From Minwuia thermotolerans (GTDB taxonomy: Bacteria; Pseudomonadota; Alphaproteobacteria; Minwuiales; Minwuiaceae), in contig NZ_PIGG01000031.1 in assembly GCF_002924445.1 (NCBI RefSeq), positions 372,001-436,000 on the forward strand: 64,000 nt of DNA. The letters are read 5' to 3'. The position numbers were made by a program, and so were the translations under genes. Positions 9,529 through 17,614 of the stretch are shown one piece after another (the first letter of the stretch is position 1; every line of letters starts with the position of its first letter). The notes beneath the pieces are model-generated. The model was not told where the DNA came from. It saw nothing but the letters and a program-made list of their open reading frames with translations, and made no database searches.

Positions 9529-9557
9529 TTTATTTCGATCAGAACGGGAGACCAGAC

Positions 9558-9911
9558 ATGGCTCGGCGGTGCGAGCTGACCGGCAAGGGCGTGATGTCCG
9601 GCCACAATGTCAGCCACTCCAACATCAAGACCAAACGGCGCTTCCTGCCGAGCGTGCGGCGCGTGAAGCTCGGCTCCGACGCGCTGGGCCGGACCGTCAC
9701 CCTCAAGATCTCGACCCATGCCCTGCGCTCGGTCGAGCACAACGAGGGCATCGACAACTACATCCTGAAGCAGTCCGATGCGAACCTGTCGCTGAACGCC
9801 CGGCGGCTGAAGCGGGAGATCAGGAAGGCCCGCGCCGAGCGCGGCGCAGCGGCCGACCTGACCCTGCCGGCGGAAGCCGACGCGGATGCGGTGGAGGAAG
9901 CCGCCACCTGA
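9558..9911 (+). CDS. rpmB: 50S ribosomal protein L28
   Basis: Large-subunit ribosomal protein (117 aa). It begins [20 protein letters not shown], typical of alphaproteobacterial L28, and carries [15 protein letters not shown]. The ATG at 9558-9560 is preceded by GGGAG. Beyond about residue 75 it has an acidic alanine-rich tail, longer than the 78-residue E. coli protein but usual in alphaproteobacteria. It is a monocistronic unit with its own promoter and terminator. Confidence 0.96.
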   Translation: MARRCELTGKGVMSGHNVSHSNIKTKRRFLPSVRRVKLGSDALGRTVTLKISTHALRSVEHNEGIDNYILKQSDANLSLNARRLKREIRKARAERGAAADLTLPAEADADAVEEAAT

Positions 9912-9937
9912 TCCGGACCGGAAACGGAACGATCTCG

Positions 9938-9963
9938 AAGGGCTCCGGCACGCCGGGGCCCTT
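9938..9963 (+). terminator. Intrinsic terminator of rpmB
   Basis: An 11-bp stem AAGGGCTCCGG/CCGGGGCCCTT, with one T-G pair, encloses a CACG loop and is followed by CTTCTTCGTT. It lies 27 bp after the rpmB stop codon. Confidence 0.8.
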
Positions 9964-10068
9964 CTTCGTTCGGATCGTGTCGGCCGACCAGTCTCCGCAT
10001 CTCCCGGTCGGTCATTGGAGCTTGCGGCGACTGAGCGCCGAACTGCCGGCAACTTCCCGGCATGGGGC

Positions 10069-10830
10069 CTAGCCGAGATTGGCGAGCAGGAAATCCTGGG
10101 TCCGGGCCCATGCGAGCATCGCGTCCTGCGCGTCGTAGCGGGCCGTGGTGGGGTTCGCGAAGCCGTGCTGGGCATCGTACCAGTAGCTGGTGACATCCTT
10201 GCCGGCGAGAGCCATCTCGGCCTCGAACTTTCTCACCATCTCGTGGTTGATCCACTCGTCCTGCTCGGCGAAGTGTCCCAGCACCGGCCCCCTCAGCTGC
10301 TTCAGCGCTTCGGCCTCGCGGGCGACATTCCCGTAGTAGACCACCGTGGCGTCCACTGGCCGGGCGATGGAGGCGTTCAGCGACCAGCCGCCGCCGAAGC
10401 ACCATCCGACCGTGCCCACCTTCCCGTTGACCGCCTCATGGGCCTTCATCCAGTCGATCCAGCTGGCCAGCGTGCCGGTGGCCTGCGCCGCGTCGACCTG
10501 CTGCATGTAGGCGCGCGCGTTGCCCGGATCGGTCGCCACCTTGCCGTCGTAGAGATCGGCGGCGACGGCGACATAGCCCATCTTCGCGAACTCGTCGGCC
10601 ATGGTCTTGATCTGATCGTTCAGGCCCCACCATTCGTGGATCAGCAGCATCGCCGGCGCGGGGGTCTTCTCCGGCATGGCGACGAAGCCGGTCACGGTGC
10701 GGCCGTCATGCGTGGTCAAGGCGGTTTCGTTGAGCGTCGCCGCCGCCGCGCGCGACAGGAGGGGATCGGCGAGGATGGCGGCCAGCGGCAGCGACGCCGC
10801 GCCTTTCAGTACGGTTCTGCGAGCAAGCAT
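10069..10830 (-). CDS. Tat-exported dienelactone hydrolase family protein
   Basis: Alpha/beta hydrolase of the dienelactone hydrolase family (253 aa), cleaving an ester or lactone of unknown identity. Catalytic elements are visible: the nucleophile Cys in GWCFGG, Asp in HFAEQDEW and His in QHGFANP, plus the family Glu in LIHEWWG. The chosen ATG (10828-10830) gives an N-terminus with RRTVLKG and a hydrophobic stretch ending in AAAA, a twin-arginine signal, so the enzyme should act in the periplasm. GGAG lies just upstream. It is divergent from phaZ and shares its 281-bp regulatory gap. Confidence 0.88.
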   Translation of the reverse strand: MLARRTVLKGAASLPLAAILADPLLSRAAAATLNETALTTHDGRTVTGFVAMPEKTPAPAMLLIHEWWGLNDQIKTMADEFAKMGYVAVAADLYDGKVATDPGNARAYMQQVDAAQATGTLASWIDWMKAHEAVNGKVGTVGWCFGGGWSLNASIARPVDATVVYYGNVAREAEALKQLRGPVLGHFAEQDEWINHEMVRKFEAEMALAGKDVTSYWYDAQHGFANPTTARYDAQDAMLAWARTQDFLLANLG

Positions 10831-10992
10831 GTCATGAGCTCCGTTCACGAATGAGACCGACGCGATGGTAGCCTGTTCCGGCGCCGGCACCACTCACGGG
10901 CGCGTCATTTCGCGCTGCAACAGACGGCATCGGCATACCGCGCATGCGTCACGCAACGCCTTGCAAGCGGCGTCGTTAAGAGCAGATTCAGT

Positions 10993-11021
10993 TTGGCAGT
11001 GCACAATTCGCGGACTGTAAC
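10993..11021 (+). promoter_or_regulatory. Candidate promoter of the phaZ operon
   Basis: TTGGCA (10993-10998), a 17-bp spacer and TGTAAC (11016-11021) form a plausible sigma-70-type promoter about 90 bp before the phaZ start. The rest of the 281-bp gap holds several TGCA/GCAA words and two dyads annotated separately. Confidence 0.4.
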
Positions 11022-11041
11022 AAGATTGACAACTACCGGGT

Positions 11042-11056
11042 ATTGTGCGGTGCAAT
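11042..11056 (+). promoter_or_regulatory. PhaR-like TGC/GCA dyad upstream of phaZ
   Basis: ATTGTGCGGTGCAAT contains the half-sites TTG-TGC and GCA-A around GGT. PhaR, the PHA-sensing repressor of alphaproteobacteria, binds TGC/GCA-rich dyads. The 11-mer TGTGCGGTGCA (11044-11054) recurs upstream of the GNAT gene at 57346-57356. Assignment to PhaR is inferred. Confidence 0.4.
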
Positions 11057-11065
11057 AGCAATTCC

Positions 11066-11084
11066 TCAGGATTCAGAATCCTGA
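11066..11084 (+). promoter_or_regulatory. Perfect palindrome in the phaZ leader
   Basis: TCAGGATTC-A-GAATCCTGA is a 19-nt palindrome with 9-bp arms around a central A. It lies 28 bp before the phaZ start, where it could be an operator or an mRNA hairpin. There is no U-tract, so it does not look like a terminator. Confidence 0.5.
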
Positions 11085-11111
11085 ATCCGGAACGGAAGGA
11101 ACAGGCTCAAA

Positions 11112-12359
11112 GTGCTCTATCAGCTCTACGAAATGAACCACGCGGCGATCGCGCCGTTCAGGACGGCTGCCCAGTTCACGCAGGCCGCGCTGCGCAATCC
11201 GATGAATCCGGCGGCCTTCACCATGCAGGGCCGCGCCGCCGCCGCCGCCGCGGACGTCTTCGAGAGCATCACGCGCCGCTATGGCAAGCCGGCCTTCGAG
11301 ATCGACGAGGTCATGGTCAACGGCACGAGGGTCGGCGTGAGCGAGCAGATCGTGATGCGCAAGCCCTTCGGGCAGCTCAAGTACTTCAAGAAGGACCGCT
11401 CCGAGATCCCGGCCAAGCTGGCCGACATGCCCAGGGTGCTGATCGTCGCGCCGCTGTCGGGCCATTTCGCCACGCTGCTGCGCGGCACGGTCCGGGCCAT
11501 GCTGCCGGAGCACGAGGTCTTCATCACCGACTGGCGGGACGCCCGTCAGGTTCCGGTTTCCGAAGGCAAGTTCGACCTCGAGGACTACATCGACTACGTG
11601 ATGGATTTCCTGCACGTCCTGGGCCCGAACACCCATGTGATGGCGGTCTGCCAGCCGGGACCGGCGGTGCTCGCCGCAACGGCGCTGATGTCTGAGGACC
11701 GCGATCCCTGCACACCGGCGACGCTGACCATCATGGGCAGCCCGATCGATCCGCGGAAGAGCCCGACGGTGCCCAACGAACTGGCCACCTCCCGGCCGCT
11801 GGAATGGTTCAAGAACCATGTCGTCATGTCGGTGCCGATGCCTCATCCGGGCTTCATGCGGTCTGTCTACCCGGGTTTCCTGCAGCTCACCGGCTTCATG
11901 ACCATGAACCTCGACCGTCACATCGACGCCCACAAGCGGCTGTTCGACAGCCTCGTCAAGGGCGACGGCGACACGGCGGCGGCGCACCGCAAGTTCTACG
12001 ACGAGTATCTCTCCGTGCTCGACATGACCGCGGAGTTCTACCTGCAGACGATCGAATCCGTGTTCCAGAAGTTCGACCTGCCGAACGGCAACATGACCTG
12101 GCGGGGACGCAAGGTGGATCCGTCGAAGATCACCAAGACGGCCCTGTTCACGGTCGAGGGCGAGAACGACGACATTTCCGGCATCGGTCAGACCCAGGCC
12201 GCGCACGACCTCTGCATCAACATTCCCGAGAAGAAGCAGCTCGACTACGTCCAGCCGGATGTCGGCCACTACGGCGTCTTCAACGGCAACCGCTTCCGCA
12301 CCGAGATCCAGCCGCGCGTCCGGGACTTCATCCGCTCGTTCCCGGTGCTCGGGGCCTGA
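11112..12359 (+). CDS. phaZ: Intracellular polyhydroxyalkanoate depolymerase
   Basis: Breaks down stored PHA granules to hydroxyacyl products in the cytoplasm (415 aa). The family signature is a Cys nucleophile in place of the lipase Ser: Cys180 in AVCQPGPAV. The N-terminal YQLYEMNHAAIAPFR, the conserved FITDWRDARQVP and the late Asp (GENDDISG) and His (HYGVFNG) of the triad are all present. The start is a GTG with AAGGA upstream. It is first in a probable operon with the GlpD-like gene 13 bp downstream and the acyl-CoA ligase. Dyads upstream suggest control by PHA status. Confidence 0.93.
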   Translation: MLYQLYEMNHAAIAPFRTAAQFTQAALRNPMNPAAFTMQGRAAAAAADVFESITRRYGKPAFEIDEVMVNGTRVGVSEQIVMRKPFGQLKYFKKDRSEIPAKLADMPRVLIVAPLSGHFATLLRGTVRAMLPEHEVFITDWRDARQVPVSEGKFDLEDYIDYVMDFLHVLGPNTHVMAVCQPGPAVLAATALMSEDRDPCTPATLTIMGSPIDPRKSPTVPNELATSRPLEWFKNHVVMSVPMPHPGFMRSVYPGFLQLTGFMTMNLDRHIDAHKRLFDSLVKGDGDTAAAHRKFYDEYLSVLDMTAEFYLQTIESVFQKFDLPNGNMTWRGRKVDPSKITKTALFTVEGENDDISGIGQTQAAHDLCINIPEKKQLDYVQPDVGHYGVFNGNRFRTEIQPRVRDFIRSFPVLGA

Positions 12360-12372
12360 ACGGCGCGGACCC

Positions 12373-13602
12373 TTGGCGGAGCACTTCTTCGCCATAGGCT
12401 TCCGCGGCATCGCCGCCGCCTGGGTCGCGCGCCGCGTGGCCCTGATGGAAAAGGGCGGCGTCTGGGCCGCCGACCGCGACATCGTCACCGGCATGGGCCT
12501 GCCGTCGAGCCGCGACCTGCTCTACCCTGACCGTCCTGCGGCGCAGGGCGAACGGTCGGACGCCGAAATCCTGGACGACATCCGCCACCTGGCGCCGCAT
12601 CTCGTGCGGCCGGTGCGCCTGGTCACGCTGGGGGCGCTCAGAAAGAAGTTCTTCGGCCTCTGGCTGACCCGCGACGTCGAGAAGTACGGCAAAACGGTGA
12701 ACCTCACCGAGCATCAGGCGGGACGGCCGCTTTGCGAGATTGCCCGCCGTGCCGCGCTGCGGGTGCAGATGGAGCGAGTCCATTTCGTCGACGCGCCGCG
12801 GCTGACCGTGGCGCTCGCCCGCGACTTCACGGCCCGCGAGGGCACCCTGGCCCGCGAAGGCTCGATCAGCGCCTCCTACACCCTGACCGACGACCAGCAG
12901 GACCGCGGTGAGACATTCCGGCCCCGCGTCCAGACGGTGCTGAAGCGCACCTACCGGGAGGATTTCGCCTACAGCCTCCCCTGCCCCGACAATGTATCGG
13001 TGCTCGTCCTGCCGCTGGACCAGGATACCCTGCTACTTGAGCGCGAAGTAGGCGATCTTTCGGTCGAGGAGGCCTTCGGGCAACTGGAGCACACGTTCGA
13101 GATGCATTTCGATCTCGAACTCAAGCAGGAGCATGTGATCTGGGCCAACGTCATCGACGATCCGGCCGATTTCTCCTGCATCCAGCACCTTCGTCAGGAC
13201 GACAGTGTGCTCGCGCGGCTGGGCGACATCTTCGCACAGCATGGCGTCGGCGACGCCCACGAGAAGGCCGGTCTTGCCGACGGCAGGATCGAGGAGAACT
13301 ACGGCGTCTTCGCCAACCAGATCGCGGCGAATTACAGCCATATCGACGCCGCCTATATCCGCGCTCTTGTCGCCCGCCACGGCCCCCTGACGCCCGACGT
13401 GCTGGGCCCGACCCACCGCGAATCGGACCTGGGGGAGGATTTCGGCGGCGGCCTGCGCGCCCGCGAGGCGAAGTGGATGCTGGAGCAGGAGTTCGCCCGC
13501 ACCGCCGAGGACATCGCCTGGCGGCGCGGCCGCTTCGCGCTGCACGGGGCGGATGTCGACAGGCTGCAGCGGTGGATGGACCGGGGCGCGCCTCTGGGCT
13601 AG
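12373..13602 (+). CDS. Divergent GlpD-like protein lacking FAD-binding motifs
   Basis: A 409-aa protein that reads like glycerol-3-phosphate dehydrogenase (GlpD, about 500 aa) throughout but with its cofactor motifs eroded. The N-terminal segment AIGFRGIAAAWVARRVALMEKG aligns with the Rossmann region but has lost GxGxxG, and the GGLRYLE and GGKLTTYR regions are not recognisable. Retained are APHLVRPVRL, the segment YSLPCPDNVSVLVLPLDQ and a clear GlpD C-terminal domain (DLGEDFGGGL to WRRGRFAL, residues 352-391). The start is inferred at a TTG 13 bp after phaZ; a later ATG (MEKG) is possible. Without FAD it is unlikely to be a dehydrogenase, so it may be a pseudoenzyme tied to PHA or lipid metabolism. 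Confidence 0.7.
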   Translation: MAEHFFAIGFRGIAAAWVARRVALMEKGGVWAADRDIVTGMGLPSSRDLLYPDRPAAQGERSDAEILDDIRHLAPHLVRPVRLVTLGALRKKFFGLWLTRDVEKYGKTVNLTEHQAGRPLCEIARRAALRVQMERVHFVDAPRLTVALARDFTAREGTLAREGSISASYTLTDDQQDRGETFRPRVQTVLKRTYREDFAYSLPCPDNVSVLVLPLDQDTLLLEREVGDLSVEEAFGQLEHTFEMHFDLELKQEHVIWANVIDDPADFSCIQHLRQDDSVLARLGDIFAQHGVGDAHEKAGLADGRIEENYGVFANQIAANYSHIDAAYIRALVARHGPLTPDVLGPTHRESDLGEDFGGGLRAREAKWMLEQEFARTAEDIAWRRGRFALHGADVDRLQRWMDRGAPLG

Positions 13603-13618
13603 GTGTTGCATGCAACAC
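13603..13618 (+). promoter_or_regulatory. 16-bp perfect palindrome before the acyl-CoA ligase
   Basis: GTGTTGCATGCAACAC is fully self-complementary and sits immediately after the stop codon of the GlpD-like gene, 19 bp before the next start. Its TTGC/GCAA core resembles PhaR-type sites, so it may be an operator for an internal promoter. Confidence 0.5.
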
Positions 13619-13636
13619 TGAGGGAGGCCGCCCGAC

Positions 13637-15154
13637 ATGACCGACACCGTCCGTGCCCTGCTGGAGACCGGCGCCGCCGCCGCCCCCGCCATCGGCGGCG
13701 AGAACCGGCCCGACATGACCCACGAGGCCCTCGGCGCCTTCGCCGACGAGATCGTGGCGACGCTGAACGGCTTCGGCATCGGCCGCGGCGACCGGGTGGC
13801 GATCGTGCTGCCCAACGGGCCGGAGATGGCGACGGCGTTCCTGACCATCGCCTGCGGCGCGACGACGGCGCCGCTCAATCCCGCCTACCGCGCGGACGAA
13901 TACGACTTCTACCTCTCCGATCTGAACGCGAAGGCCCTCGTCGTCCCCGACGACTATGACGGCGACGCCCTGGGCGTGGCGGAGAAGCGCGGCATTCCCG
14001 TCCTGCGCCTCTCGCCGCGGAGCAACGAGGCTGCCGGGCTGTTCCATCTCGCCGGCGAGATCGAGGGCACGCCCGCAAATCCCGGTCCCGCAGAGCCGAG
14101 CGACGTCGCCCTGGTGCTGCACACCTCCGGCACCACTTCGCGGCCCAAGATCGTGCCGCTGAGCCAGGCCAATGTCGCCGCCAGCGCCCGCCACATCGCC
14201 AACGCCATCGCGCTGAAGGCGGAGGACCGCTGCCTCAACATCATGCCGCTCTTTCACATCCACGGCCTGATCGCGGCGGTGCTGTCCTCGGTGGCCGCGG
14301 GCGGCAGCGTCTGGTGCAGCCCCGGTTTCAACGCGCTGCGCTTCTTCAACTGGGTCGAGACGGCGAAGCCCACCTGGTACACCGCCGTGCCGACCATGCA
14401 CCAGGCGATCCTGGGCCGCGCCGGCCGCAACGCCGACGTCATCAAGGCCCACCCCTTCCGCCTGATCCGCTCGTCCTCCTCCTCCCTGCCGCCGCAGGTG
14501 ATGGCGGAGCTGGAGGCGACCTTCGGCTGTCCCGTGATCGAAAGCTACGGCATGACCGAGGCGGCGCACCAGATGGCCTCCAACCCACTACCACCGGCCG
14601 CGCGCAAGCCGGGCACAGTGGGCATCGCCGCCGGGCCGGAGGTCGGCATCATGGACCCGGACGGCAATCTGCTGGGGCACGGCGCAACCGGCGAGGTGGT
14701 GATCAAGGGACCGAACGTCACCGCGGGCTACGAGAACAACCCGAAGGCCAATGCCGAGAACTTCACCAACGGCTGGTTCCGCACCGGCGACCAGGGCGTC
14801 CTCGACAACGAGGGTTATCTCACCATCACCGGGCGGCTGAAGGAGATCATCAACCGCGGCGGCGAGAAGATCTCGCCCCGGGAGGTCGACGAGGTGCTGA
14901 TGGACCACCCGGCCGTCGCCCAGGCCGTGACATTCGCCATGCCGCACGCGAAGCTGGGCGAGGAGGTCGCCGCCGCCGTCGTCCTCCGCGAGGGTCAGGC
15001 GGCGGACGAACGCGCCATACGCGACTTCGCCGCGAAGCGTCTGGCGGACTTCAAGGTGCCGCGCAAGGTGCTGATCATGGAGGAAATCCCGAAGGGCGCG
15101 ACCGGCAAGCTGCAGCGCATCGGCCTGGCGGAGAAGCTGGGGCTGGCGGGGTAA
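13637..15154 (+). CDS. AMP-dependent acyl-CoA synthetase
   Basis: ANL-superfamily ligase (505 aa) that activates a carboxylic acid with ATP and joins it to CoA. Motifs: the phosphate-binding loop LHTSGTTSRPK (161-171), ESYGMTEAAHQM, WFRTGDQG, the hinge GRLKEIINRGGEKISP and the C-terminal catalytic Lys in PKGATGKLQR. Overall it resembles the plant and fungal oxalyl-CoA synthetase (Pcs60/AAE3) group, so a short-chain or dicarboxylic substrate is possible. GAGGGAG precedes the ATG. Position behind phaZ suggests activation of released acids, which is an inference. Confidence 0.9.
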   Translation: MTDTVRALLETGAAAAPAIGGENRPDMTHEALGAFADEIVATLNGFGIGRGDRVAIVLPNGPEMATAFLTIACGATTAPLNPAYRADEYDFYLSDLNAKALVVPDDYDGDALGVAEKRGIPVLRLSPRSNEAAGLFHLAGEIEGTPANPGPAEPSDVALVLHTSGTTSRPKIVPLSQANVAASARHIANAIALKAEDRCLNIMPLFHIHGLIAAVLSSVAAGGSVWCSPGFNALRFFNWVETAKPTWYTAVPTMHQAILGRAGRNADVIKAHPFRLIRSSSSSLPPQVMAELEATFGCPVIESYGMTEAAHQMASNPLPPAARKPGTVGIAAGPEVGIMDPDGNLLGHGATGEVVIKGPNVTAGYENNPKANAENFTNGWFRTGDQGVLDNEGYLTITGRLKEIINRGGEKISPREVDEVLMDHPAVAQAVTFAMPHAKLGEEVAAAVVLREGQAADERAIRDFAAKRLADFKVPRKVLIMEEIPKGATGKLQRIGLAEKLGLAG

Positions 15155-15214
15155 TCGAATCCGCTTCGCTCAGCTCCTCGGCCCCACCGTTGTTGCCACG
15201 TGAAGTGATCTGAA

Positions 15215-15279
15215 GTCCTGGGCTTGACCCCAGGACCCAGCCTCTCGTTTCGCTGGGCCCTTGGATCAAGTCCAAGGGC
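15215..15279. repeat. REP-like element of three consecutive hairpins
   Basis: Three adjoining inverted repeats: GTCCTGGG/CCCAGGAC (15215-15236), CCCAGC/GCTGGG (15236-15257) and GCCCTTGGA/TCCAAGGGC around TCAAG (15257-15279). They lie between convergent genes. The CTTGACCCCAGG wording matches extragenic palindromes common in alphaproteobacterial genomes. It may also stop transcription from both sides. Confidence 0.7.
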
Positions 15280-15335
15280 GCCAGTCTGAAGCAATTCCTT
15301 CGAACTTCCGATCGGCCTGTCAGACCGCTCCTCTC

Positions 15336-16574
15336 TCAGTCGCGAAACTTCTTGAACAGGTCCGACGCCACCTTGCGGATCTGGATCTCCTCGGTGCCCT
15401 CGGTGATGCGGTAGCGGCGGTGGTGGCGGTAGATGTGCTCGAACGGCTTGTAGCGGGTGTAGCCCATGCCGCCATGCACCTGCATGGCCCGGTCGGCGGC
15501 CTCGCAGACGAAGCGGTTGGCGCGGTAGTTCGCCATGGCGACCCAGTGGGTGACCGCCATGTGGTCCTGCTGGTCCAGGTGCCAGGCCGACTTGTAGACC
15601 AGACCGCGCAGCATCTCGGCCTCGGTGTTGAGTTCGGCAAGCGGCCACTGGATCGCCTGGTTGCGCGACAACGGCTGGCCCCAGGTGACCCGGTTGTTGG
15701 CCCATTTGACCGCCTCGTCGACGCAGTACTGCCCGGCGCCGAGGCTGGAAGCCGCCTGGCGGATACGGTTCTCGTGGAAGAAGGCCTGCATGCACTCCAG
15801 GCCGCGGCCTTCCTCGTGCAGGATCGCGCTGTCGGGCACGCGCACGTCGCGGAAGTGCACCTCCGCGTGGTCGGAGGGCATGTTGAAGGTCCAGTGCATG
15901 TAGGCGATGTCGACGCCCGGCGTCTCGACGGGGACGATGAAGGCGGTGATGCCCATGGGCTCGCCCGGGCTGCCCGACGTGCGCGCGAAGACGACGTCGT
16001 GGCTGGCGTTCGACATGCCGGAGTTCCAGCGCTTGGTGCCGTTGATCACCCAGTCGCCGCCGTCGCGCTTCGCCTCCGTCTCCATGAAGGTCGCGTCGGA
16101 GCCGTGATTGGGCTCGGTGACGCCGAAGGCGACGCGCTTGCGGCCCGTGATCATGTCCTCGATGAATTCTTCCCTCTGCGCCTCTGTGCCGACGGCGCGG
16201 AAGATGTGGACCACGGGGAAGTTGCCGACGATCGAGCTCTCGTTCTGGAGGTCGTTGTGCAGCCCCAGCCCCTTGTGCGCCAGGTGCTCGCGGATGATCG
16301 CCATGCCCAGATTGGAGCCGCCCGAGCCGCCGACGTCCTTCGGCAGCGCCCAGCGCAGATGGCCGGCCCTGTCGGCCCGGCGCTTCATCTCCGCCAGCAG
16401 CTCTTCCCACTCCTCCTTCGGCCGCCCGCCCTTCTCCCAGTCCGTCCGCTCGTACTCTCGGCGGTGATCGAAGAACCGGATGTTCTCGGCCTCCAGCGGC
16501 TTGATCTCCTTCTCGATGAAGTCGTCCAAGACCGCCAGATAGTCGCGGATGTCGTCGGGTATGTTGAAATCCAT
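15336..16574 (-). CDS. Acyl-CoA dehydrogenase
   Basis: FAD enzyme introducing an alpha-beta double bond into an acyl-CoA thioester (412 aa). FAD and substrate segments VAFGVTEPNHGSDA and GDWVINGTKRWNSG are clear, as is QVHGGMGYTRYKPFEHIYR. The putative catalytic Glu lies in RITEGTEEIQIRK near the C-terminus. The long charged N-terminus (residues 1-60) is typical of an ACAD10/11-like bacterial subgroup. The ATG at 16572-16574 begins the conserved MDFNIPDDI. It stands alone, convergent with the ligase and divergent from the exporter. Confidence 0.92.
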   Translation of the reverse strand: MDFNIPDDIRDYLAVLDDFIEKEIKPLEAENIRFFDHRREYERTDWEKGGRPKEEWEELLAEMKRRADRAGHLRWALPKDVGGSGGSNLGMAIIREHLAHKGLGLHNDLQNESSIVGNFPVVHIFRAVGTEAQREEFIEDMITGRKRVAFGVTEPNHGSDATFMETEAKRDGGDWVINGTKRWNSGMSNASHDVVFARTSGSPGEPMGITAFIVPVETPGVDIAYMHWTFNMPSDHAEVHFRDVRVPDSAILHEEGRGLECMQAFFHENRIRQAASSLGAGQYCVDEAVKWANNRVTWGQPLSRNQAIQWPLAELNTEAEMLRGLVYKSAWHLDQQDHMAVTHWVAMANYRANRFVCEAADRAMQVHGGMGYTRYKPFEHIYRHHRRYRITEGTEEIQIRKVASDLFKKFRD

Positions 16575-16705
16575 GCGCGCGTCCTCCCCGCCGCGCAGTC
16601 TAGGCCAACCAACGGCCGCGGCAACCGGCGCAAATTCCGGGAGGCGAAGTTCCGATGCCCGCGCTATGTCAGGGGACGCAACGGCACGAAGAACGCGGGG
16701 ACGCA

Positions 16706-17614
16706 ATGGCGGCGAGATCGATGGGCGCAACGGAATGGGGACTGCTCGCCGCGCTGTCGCTCATCTGGGGCTCGACTTTCTTCTTCGTCGAGATCGCCCT
16801 GGCCGAGGTCGGGCCGCTGACCCTGGTGCTGGGACGCGTCGCCATGGGCGCGGCGGTGCTGTGGGTCGTGGTCCTGGCGATGGGCGCGCGACGGCCGAAG
16901 GGCTGGCGCGACTGGCGCGATCTGGCGCTCATGGGCCTGCTGAACAACGCCATCCCCTTCTGCCTGATATTCTGGGGCCAGCAGCACATCGCCTCTGGCC
17001 TCGCCTCGATCCTCAACGCGACCACCCCGATCTTCGCCATCCTGGTCGCGCATCTGCTGCTGGCCGATGAACGCGCGACGCCGGGCAAGGCCGCGGGCGT
17101 CATCTTCGGCCTCGCCGGCGTGACCATGCTGATCGGGCCGGAGGCGCTGACGGGGCTGAGCGACGGCCTGCTGGGGCAACTCGCGGTGATGGGCGCCGCC
17201 GTCTCCTACGCTTTCGCCGGCGCGTTCGGGCGGCGGCTGGGCCGCTTTGCGCCGCCGGTCGCGGCGGCCGGCATGCTCACCATGTCGACGGCGATCATGG
17301 TGCCCGCAGCCCTTCTCGCCGAGGGCGCGCCGGCGGCCCTGCCGTCCCTCGCGCCGCTCGCCGCCTGGGTGGCGCTGGGCGTCGCCGGCACCGGCCTCGC
17401 CTATATCCTCTATTTCCGCATCCTGGCGACCGCGGGCGCGACGAATCTGCTTTTGACGACCTTCCTGATTCCGCCCAGCGCCATCTTCCTGGGCGTGGTC
17501 TTCCTGGACGAAAGCCTGGCGCCCACCGCTCTCGGGGGGCTGGCCCTGATCTTCGCCGGTCTGGCCTGCGTGGATGGCCGGCTGCTGCGCTTCGCCCGGA
17601 GGCGGACGGCATGA
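16706..17614 (+). CDS. EamA-type (DMT superfamily) transporter
   Basis: Inner-membrane exporter or permease with about ten helices in two EamA repeats (302 aa). The first begins LLAALSLIWGSTFFFVEIAL, the second follows QLAVMGAAVSYAFAGAFGR, with the repeat-end motif GTGLAYILYFRILATAGA. The ATG at 16706-16708 starts the protein just before the first helix; an ATG 51 nt upstream is possible but adds a non-conserved leader. The substrate cannot be deduced. It overlaps the oxygenase gene by 4 bp. Confidence 0.88.
   Translation: MAARSMGATEWGLLAALSLIWGSTFFFVEIALAEVGPLTLVLGRVAMGAAVLWVVVLAMGARRPKGWRDWRDLALMGLLNNAIPFCLIFWGQQHIASGLASILNATTPIFAILVAHLLLADERATPGKAAGVIFGLAGVTMLIGPEALTGLSDGLLGQLAVMGAAVSYAFAGAFGRRLGRFAPPVAAAGMLTMSTAIMVPAALLAEGAPAALPSLAPLAAWVALGVAGTGLAYILYFRILATAGATNLLLTTFLIPPSAIFLGVVFLDESLAPTALGGLALIFAGLACVDGRLLRFARRRTA

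Noticed and set aside
12373-12450. Frameshift as the cause of the missing FAD motif in the GlpD-like gene
   Set aside because: The other frames here do not encode GxGxxG, and only 13 bp separate the gene from phaZ, so there is no room for a displaced N-terminus.
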